Of a stretch of 64,000 nt of DNA, positions 56,884 to 64,000 are shown piece by piece (positions within the stretch are counted from its first letter, which is position 1; every line of letters begins with the position of its first letter). The translations under genes and the position numbers were made by a program. The DNA lies in NCBI RefSeq assembly GCF_040581485.1, contig NC_090128.1:30534931-30598930 (forward strand), in the 5' to 3' direction. Source of the DNA: Linepithema humile (Eukaryota; Arthropoda; Insecta; Hymenoptera; Formicidae). The notes under the pieces are model-generated. The model saw only the letters and a list, made by a program, of their open reading frames with translations. It had not been told where the DNA came from and searched no databases.

Positions 56884-57585
56884 ATGACCCATAATAAGAA
56901 TAACAGTTATAACATTGATCCATTAAGTGGTAATAATTATGAAACCTGGATATTTCGAGTTAAAACAATATTGACAGAACTCATTGTATAAGATATGATA
57001 CTCGTTAAATACAGTGATAAAAATTATGATACGTCGAAGCAGAAAGAAGAAGCCAAAAAGAAGGAAAATAAATACAAATCTATACTTGTACAATGTATTA
57101 ATGATACGCAAATAGATATTATTAGAGATATAGAAATAGCATATGATATGTGGATACGTTTACACGAGGTATATGAAAAAAGAGTTTGTCTAGAAAAATA
57201 TTTCTTAAAAAAAAATTAATGTCGATGAAAATGAGTGAAGGAGAAAAGTTAGAAGACTTTTTATTAAAATGCGACCGTGTTTTATGTCAGCCGAAATCGT
57301 CAGGTATTGATATAAAAGACAAGGATGCTATTTGTACACTGCTTCTCGCATTACCAAAATCATATGAGATTAGTGGTAACCGTTCTTGAGAACAAGGCAG
57401 TCGAGACGTTGGACTTAAAATATGTAAAGGCAAAATTAAGAATAGAGTCTGAGAAGAGAAAGGAAAATGATGGAGATCAAAATAAATTAATAAAAGAAGC
57501 TGCATTTATATTTAATATAAAATGTCACAATTGTGGTGAGAGTGGACATATTAAGAAATACTGTAAAAAGACATCTCAAATTTAA
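56884..57585 (+). pseudogene. Copia copy B gag
   Basis: It starts at ATG 56884 (MTHNKNNSYNIDPLSGNN). It has a stop near 56990, frame changes near 57180 and 57365, and an intact zinc knuckle CHNCGESGHIKKYC at about 57522-57563. Confidence 0.78.
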
Positions 57586-57642
57586 CCTAGTTATAATAAT
57601 ACTTAAGAAAATACATTCCGGGGAACTAGAGGTAGGAGAGTT

Positions 57643-59389
57643 GTGAATCAAAGCAGTACGAACCGTGGGAATGCTACTAACAAAAGAGGTCATCAAGGTT
57701 GGAATAATCAATCACATTTTAGACGAACCAACTACAACCAACAAATGAGAAAAGGAGACTATGTCGAAACGGATAAAACTCGCGAAGATAGTATATGTTT
57801 TATAAGTAGTAGGAATGATGGCGTAGATACCGTAAGAAATGAGAATATTCTGTTTTTTGTTGATTCGGAATGTACTGATCATTTGGTAAATAATAAGAAA
57901 TATTTTAGTGACTTTATAATTATATTATAAAGTTTATAATTATATATTAAATGAGAAAATAAGAATAGCAGTTGCTAAGGATAAAAATTATCTAAAAGCG
58001 GTAGGTATTGGAAATATTAATGTTTATAGTTATGTAAATGGCAACAAAATTAAATGCACAATCAAGAATGTTTTTATGTTCTAAATCTAAGGAAAAACTA
58101 ATGTCTGTTAAAAAGTTAGAAATGTTTAATATAAAAGTAGTGTTTAAAAAAGGTAAAGTTATTGGATGGAAATAGATTGATTGGCTTGGGCCTCAGAAAT
58201 AATTTGTATGAAATATGTTTTAAAGTACTGAAAAGTGAATGTTTGAATATTGACAAAGAAGATGAAATCTTAAGTTATGGCACAAGAGATATGGACATTT
58301 AGATTATTCATATTTAAAGAAGTTAATAAATAATGATATGGTTAATGGTATTGAAAAATTAAAGTTAAGTAAAGTAGAATTTTGTGAATCATGCGTATAT
58401 GGAAGAATGAGAAAGCTACAATTTCGAACGAGAAAGAAAAGTGAACGTATTCTAGAAATAGTACATTCAGATGTTTGTGGTCCGATTAATCCAGTTTCAC
58501 ATGATGGTGATAAATATTTTGTTACATTTATAGATGATTATTTAAATTTTATTTGTGTTTATATGATTAAAGCCAAAAGTAAAGTATTTAGTTTTTTTAT
58601 AGAATATATACAAATGGTACAAACTAAATTTAATAAACGAATAGTCATTTTGCGATAATGGCAAAGAGTACGTTTCAGGTGAAAGGATACGTTATTGTAA
58701 AGAAAACGGCACTGTTGTTAAATTATACAATATACTCCCCAGCAGAATGGTAAAGCCTGAACGTTATAATCGCAGTCTAATGGAAAAAGCAAGATCAATG
58801 ATAAATAATTCAAAGATACCACAACATTTTTGGAATAAAGCGATAAGAACAGCGGCGTATATCCTAAATCGTAGTCCAAGCGCAAATCAATTACTCCTGC
58901 TGAACTATGGTATAATAGAAAACCAGATGTTAGAAACTGGAGAGTTTTTGGTGCAATGGCGTATCACATGTGCCGGGACAATTTAGAAGTAAATTTGATG
59001 AGAAATCTGAAAAGTGTATAATGATGGGGTACGCAAATAATGATTACAGATTATGGAATGTTAAAAAAGAAAAAATTTAAACTTCTAGAAATATAGTATT
59101 AAACAAAGATATTTTTTATTATAAACAAAATGGGAAAAGTAACATTGTCAAAATCAAAGATGTAAATATGAGTAGTGACGTAGATGATGATAATGATGCA
59201 ATTTTAGAAACTGAAGAATTAAAACCACAGAGAGATGAAAATGTAAAGATTAGAAGTAAAAAAAATATAAAACGTACAGAAAAATTTAATGATTTCAAAA
59301 TGTATATGACTTTTGATGCTATGTCTTTTGTAGAAAAAGTTCCGAATTATTATGATGATTTAAGAAATAGAATAAATAAGAACTTGTGA
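57643..59389 (+). pseudogene. Copia copy B protease and integrase region
   Basis: The protease motif reads FFVDSECTDHLVNNKKYF near 57850-57905, with Glu where aspartic proteases have Gly (D-S-G). Integrase follows with CESCVYGRMRKLQF, the core HSDVCGPINPVSHDGDKYFV and FIDDYL, then ERYNRSLMEKARSM and HFWNKAIRTAAYILNRSPS. A frameshift near 58658 splits the core, and others occur near 58985 and 59080. Confidence 0.78.
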
Positions 59390-59397
59390 GAGAACGC

Positions 59398-60800
59398 AAT
59401 GAGTAGAAAAATAGAATCTATAATTAAAGCGAATACATGGAAGTCAGTTGTTGAACGTAAAGATGTAGAAATATTGGATACAACATGGGTATATAGTTAC
59501 AAACCACTTGAAAAAGAAAAGTTAAATCAATATAAGGCAAAATTAGTTGTAAGAGATTTTGCGCAAAAGGAAACATTTAATTACGATGAATTATATTCAC
59601 CCGTTGCAAAGATGTTCACTATAAGAATTTTGTTAACTATAGGAAATCAATTTCAATATCATTTTATACAACTAGATGTTAAAACTGCATCTTTCCATAA
59701 GAATTTAAAGGAAGATATTTATATTTATCCGTCTAAAGGTGTTAAATATAAAATTGGCCATGTGTTCAAGAAAACAAAGCGCTCTACGCTCTAAAACAAT
59801 CGTTCAAATGTTGGAACAATAGAATTAATGATTTTTTATTAAGTCTGAATTTTGAAAGATCAAACGATGATTACTACTTATATTTTAAGAAATATAAAAA
59901 AAAACTGTTTACTTATTGCTATATGTTGATGATATAATACTAGCAGATCCAAATTTAAGTTGTATAGATTTCTATAAAGACAAATTAATTCAAGAGTTTA
60001 GTGTAAAAAATAAAGAAAAATTTAAAAATTTTGTTGGATTAGAAATAGAATATGATAAAGTAAAGGGTATATTAACCAAATTAAATTAACCAAAAACGAT
60101 ATTTGCTAAGAATTTTAAGAAGATTTAATTTTGAAAACTGCAAACAGTGTGTAACACCTATTGAATCTAAATTAAATTTAACTGGAATTGAAAGTGATAA
60201 AAGTACGGATAAACAAGTGAACGAATTAATAGACTGCTTAATGTATTTAATGTTAAGTTCACGTCCAGACTTAAGTTTTGCCATAAACTACTTTAGTAGA
60301 TATCAAGATAAATATCCGAATACCGTGTAGCAACATCTCAAAGAATATTAAGATATTTCACAGGGACAAAGAATCTTAGTTTATATTAGAGAAGAAGAGA
60401 AACATCCACTAGTGTGTTATGTAAATGCAGGTTTGGGAGATGTACATGCTCGAAAATCAGTGCCTGGATACTTAATTAAAGTGTTTGGTAGTATAGTTTC
60501 TTGGACCACTAAAAAACAAAATTGTATTGCATTATCAACGACTGAAGCTGAACTTATAGCGTTGTGTAATTCAGTTGTGGATGGACTTTAGTTTAAGAGA
60601 TTATTAGATTTTAGTATAAGGACTGATAATATTACAATATTTGAGAACAATCAATCATGTATCTTCTTAGTTAAGAATCCGGAAAATAATCGAAAAGTTA
60701 AACATATAGATCTGAATAAAAGTTTGTTTATAAGAACTTTAAAAATAGAGCTATACAATAGGAGTATATTAATGGTAAAGATCAACAAGCAGATATATTA
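59398..60800 (+). pseudogene. Copia copy B reverse transcriptase and RNase H
   Basis: The frame from 59399 reads KIESIIKANTWKSV, then LDTTWVYSYKPLEKEKLNQY and KAKLVVRDFAQKETFNYDEL. It continues with FTIRILLTIGNQFQYHFIQLD until it breaks at about 59780. The YVDDIILADP catalytic box is at 59920-59950. RNase H blocks SSRPDLSFAINYFSRYQDKY and IALSTTEAELIALCNSVVDG follow (60250-60590). The last has the conserved Glu, which copy A has as Lys (TEAK). Confidence 0.8.
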
Positions 60801-60813
60801 ACTAAAAGCTTAA

Positions 60814-61479
60814 AGGGGGCGCGTTTGAGAAGTCGAAAAATGCAGGTTTTTTTAAAGATTTTTTTTTCAGCTGAAATAAAAGTTATCAGTTCAAAATTAT
60901 GTGGTTATTTTATTCACAATATTAAATATAAAAAATAATTTTTTTAGAAAAAAATATTAATAATTTCATTAAAAAATAAGGCCGTGTTTCTGGTACCTCG
61001 CCGCTTATCTTGTGTACAAGATAGCGGCCATTCCTTTTATTTGGAACTAGAAATGAAAATTTTTTTATTAATTTTATGTAGTTACCTTCTGGGTGAACTA
61101 AAATAATTTTGTAAAAAGTTAAATTACACTCATTTTTTGCAATAAAATCAGAATTTTTTTTGTGAAAAATGCATTTTTTTTTAAAGTCGTATAAATTTTC
61201 CATTTTTTGTAATTACATAAAATTAATGAAAAAGTTTTTATTTTTGGTTTTAGATAAAAAAAATGGCCGCTATCTTGAACACAGTGGGCGGCGAGATACC
61301 AGGAACACGGCCTTATCTTTTAATAAAAATATTAATATTTTTTCTTAAAAAAATTATTTTTTATATTTAATACTGTAATTAAAGAACCACAAAGTTTTGA
61401 ACTAATAACTTTTATTTTAGCTGAAAAAAAAATCCCTAAAAATCCTGCATTTTTCGACTTCCTAAACAAGACGCCCCCC
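60814..61479. mobile_element. 666-bp foldback MITE with TTAA duplication (copy in unit B)
   Basis: Allelic to 18968-19665. Ends are AGGGGGCGCGTTTGAGAAGT and mirror, with TTAA at 60810-60813 and 61480-61483. Confidence 0.85.
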
Positions 61480-61532
61480 TTAACAAGTGTTTTATTTTGT
61501 AAGAATCGTAAATGTTTAAGTTTAAATAATTA

Positions 61533-62634
61533 CCCAAGTAGAAATTTTTCTCGATCTTCCCTGAATATATACGAACCCTGCATGGGAAATATTAGCTTAG
61601 AAAATTCAGACGGGTTTTGGCTTTTTGCTATAAATTTTCCACGATTTTTCCCAGGTTTTGGTTAAAAAATATCTATCTGTATTTTTTCCTGGATCTGGCC
61701 GGGTCCAATCTAGGAAAAACCAGTATTTTTATTCTGAACTTTCAGGTTGTGTTAACGTTTGTTAAATATTTTACGGCTCAAAATAGTAACACCTTAGAGC
61801 ATATTAAAGAGTTACGGTTTAAAATAAAAGAAAAAACGGTTTAAGACGTACAAATTGTGTGATCGTATATTCGCGGTTTCTCGTCTACTGTTGAAAAAGC
61901 GAAAATATCGGGCGAGGACAAAATTAGAAACAAAAATAGCGAACATTGAAACTGAAAGTGACACGTGTGACGAAAGTGACTTGATAAAAAACAAGTATTT
62001 GCGATCTAACAGTAATGAAGCTACTGATAGTGCTGTAAATGAGAATGTCTATCATGTACGCGACGAAGAGGAAACTGATGGCCTGGAAATATTTATGGAA
62101 AATAACAATTCAGAGCTCGAACATGATATGTCAGATCCAGAAAAAGAAATCGAGAATTCAAAGCTCAAAGATGATATATTAGAATCAGAAAGAGAAATCA
62201 ATGAATACAATGAAGGTCACAATAATGAGGATAAAACGGCTGATGAAATGGTAAAATTACGTCAGTGAATTGTAACCAACCAAATTCCACACAATCAAGC
62301 AGATGAGTTGTTGGATATTTTACGACCTAGATTAATGCCACTTTTACCCAAATCTACAAAAACGTTTATAAGAACATCATCCGCAAAATACAATATCGAA
62401 CAATCCAGGAGAAAACCCAAGTAAAATAAGGGCCATAGGCGAGATTCCAGTATAATTTCTAGAAAAAACCGTGGAAACAAGCCTGGGCCTGGGTACATTT
62501 TAGATAATGGATCCGTCCATGCCCGCCGCCCCCATTACATATGGGTCCAAGCTAGATTTCCCGGACAGATCCAAGCTATACTCGGGGAAAAATATCCAGG
62601 GTCAAACTTTCTCCTAGACCAGATTTCTACCTGG
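61533..62634 (+). mobile_element. 1,102-bp non-autonomous CACTA/EnSpm-type derivative, complete
   Basis: The left end CCCAAGTAGAAATTTTTC and the right end AGATTTCTACCTGG are inverted and flanked by TA (61531-61532 and 62635-62636). Copia copy C has the empty site near 26070. The ends resemble those of the 13.75-kb element (CCCTGGTGAAAAT). It keeps one coding fragment of a CACTA transposase N-terminus. Confidence 0.78.
61855..62425 (+). pseudogene. N-terminal fragment of a CACTA-type transposase, unit B
   Basis: Open from 61855 to 62268 with a Glu/Asp-rich stretch (VRDEEETDGLEIFMENNNSE). It then has TGA where copy A has TGG (Trp in LRQWIVTNQ), followed by the remainder to 62425. The first half is intact here but broken in unit A; the reverse holds for the second half. 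Confidence 0.6.
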
Positions 62635-62786
62635 TAGAGAGGGCATATTATGAAGCATTATAAATTATCAGTAGATTAGAAATCTATATTTTAAGTTCAA
62701 CAATCCTATTTTAAGTAAGTTGTATTATTTTGTGAAATGTTACTTTAAGTCTTAAGTTGATTTTATTGAATGACATTAAGAGAGGG

Positions 62787-63012
62787 TATTAAGAATAATG
62801 TCATTTCATTGCTATGTTTTATGTTTTCTATGACTCTAGATCCGTTTTTGTTTTTCTTCCTAGCTATGCTGTTAGATATAGAGAAAGAAATCCGCCTGCA
62901 AGTATGTAAAAGTATTTTATAAGTTTCATTCAAATATACTTATTTTGCTCAAGCACGATACGTACAGTTTCTTTAAAGCATCATAAAAAAATAATTCTCA
63001 TATATATTTAAG
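62787..63012 (+). repeat. 3' LTR of Copia copy B
   Basis: Begins TATTAAGAATAATGTC after AAGAGAGGG and ends near TATATTTAAGA. Confidence 0.72.
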
Positions 63013-64000
63013 AATTTTAGTGCTGCTTAAATTTATATAACGGCCACAATTTCTCAATTCAAAATTTTATTTATTTATTAGAAGCATACTAAATAATTTT
63101 ATATAAAAAAATTAAATAAGGCATCTTTTTTTCATGCATATGTATTTTAAGTACTTAAAACAATTATTATCACATGCATTTGCGTCCGCACTCAGTCTCC
63201 AATTATACTAATAATTATACTATTAATTACATTAAATTATTATATGCAACACTATAAATGTGTTACTTCCATATTCAAAATTATGTATCGCAAACTGAAC
63301 ATCATGCAAGCATTGACAGCATTAAGTGAGTAATCCAAAAATTTTTACATAAGCGTAATATTAAAATAATAAAATGGCGCAATTTCATAGATACTTCTAA
63401 TACTTTAGAGAATTAATATTTATGCATTATACATTATTTATGCATTTGTTTACACGATACTCTGAATGTGTTCAAGTTTTAGTTTTATATAGTGTCATTA
63501 CTGCAATTTATACTTTTAATCAGAAATAATTATAAATTTAGAATACAATAAATTTCTAATTCGTTCAAACGTTTTAACTTCTACAATTATATTTCAACCT
63601 AATAACTAATAAAAAATATGTTGTTATAATATTTAGTTTTTACATATTTTTGAAAGCTGCAAACATTGAAGAAATCTTGCATGATTATTGAATTCAATTC
63701 GCAGGCGTTAGTATCTAATTATGTTATTAAAAAAAGAAATAAAAAATTATTAATACAAAAGGCAAATGATATAATTAGCATTTGTCTTAAATGTTTTTCA
63801 ATTGTATAATACTATTGTTGAAGAACGCGTCAATAATAGTACCTCTCAGGTGATGTGGAAATCTATTGTCCCATATTTATTATCTTGTTGCATTTGTGAT
63901 ATGACATTCCTGAGGTTGAGTATTGCGCACTTTAATTATGCGTGTTGTTAGCGCATTTGGCAACTCGTTGTTAGCATGCGAGCGGCAAGCAGGGGACAGG
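63013..64000 (+). repeat. Duplicated segment D, unit B copy, cut by the window end
   Basis: Matches 21199-22187 of unit A. The small two-exon frame seen there is broken here, because the acceptor TTTTTACAG reads TTTTTACAT. Confidence 0.85.

Larger units (their letters stand above)
56561..63012 (+). mobile_element. Copia-like LTR retrotransposon, copy B
   Basis: This is the most complete copy of the family: 5' LTR 56561-56789, gag, protease, integrase, reverse transcriptase, RNase H and 3' LTR 62787-63012. The TTAA foldback (60814-61479) and the CACTA derivative (61533-62634) sit at the same places as in copy A, so they predate the A/B duplication. Frameshifts occur in every region. Confidence 0.85.

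Overview
The window is eukaryotic and almost certainly from an insect, probably a hymenopteran and plausibly an ant. It is AT-rich, its genes have short introns with GT..AG junctions, it carries an animal-type multidomain fatty acid synthase, and it is packed with insect-type transposons. A short TTAGG tract (the common insect telomere repeat) lies at 49115-49133. Species and chromosome cannot be fixed from sequence alone. I found no bacterial, CRISPR, tRNA or rRNA features.

The host content is a locally duplicated fatty acid synthase (FAS) locus. A complete 19-exon FAS gene (copy B, 32379-41935, + strand, 2,371 residues when spliced) carries KS, MAT, DH, pseudo-methyltransferase, ER, KR, ACP and TE regions with the expected catalytic motifs. 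The last five exons of a nearly identical second gene (copy A, 1-2096) open the window. Each FAS 3' end is followed by the same Copia-like retrotransposon and then by the same ~1.7 kb downstream segment, here called D. The layout is: FAS-A end, Copia-A (2995-21198), D-A (21199-22951), a deleted FAS unit, Copia-C (23815-26453), D-C (26454-31723), FAS-B, Copia-B (56561-63012), D-B (63013 to the window end). A 36-bp AT-rich stretch at 22953-22988 resembles FAS intron 15 and may be all that is left of the FAS gene of the middle unit.

The rest is layered transposon invasion. Because the units are duplicates, most insertions have a matching empty site elsewhere in the window, so ends and target duplications can be read directly. 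Copia-A is broken by a 264-bp TTAA MITE, two solo LTRs, a 698-bp TTAA foldback MITE, a small CACTA-type derivative and a 10.36-kb palindromic element (7650-18009). That palindrome has two ~3.3-kb arms around a 201-bp loop. Each arm encodes an outward-reading protein with a zinc-finger region and a ubiquitin-specific-protease-like Cys box and His box. A Tc1-like element with ~1-kb inverted repeats sits in its left arm only.

Downstream of FAS-B lies a near-complete 13.75-kb CACTA/EnSpm-type (CMC) DNA transposon (42675-56428). It has a spliced transposase on the + strand with one premature stop, a divergent six-exon BEN-domain gene on the - strand with one frameshift, and 91-bp tandem repeats near the right end. 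A 1.9-kb Gypsy-type LTR element with an in-frame gag/integrase-tail fusion and a 1.9-kb foldback palindrome are nested in it. Unit C carries a Penelope-like GIY-YIG remnant and a 2.05-kb GC-rich TG..CA element.

Gene models, alignments and target duplications were worked out by eye. Family names rest on recognised motifs, not database searches.
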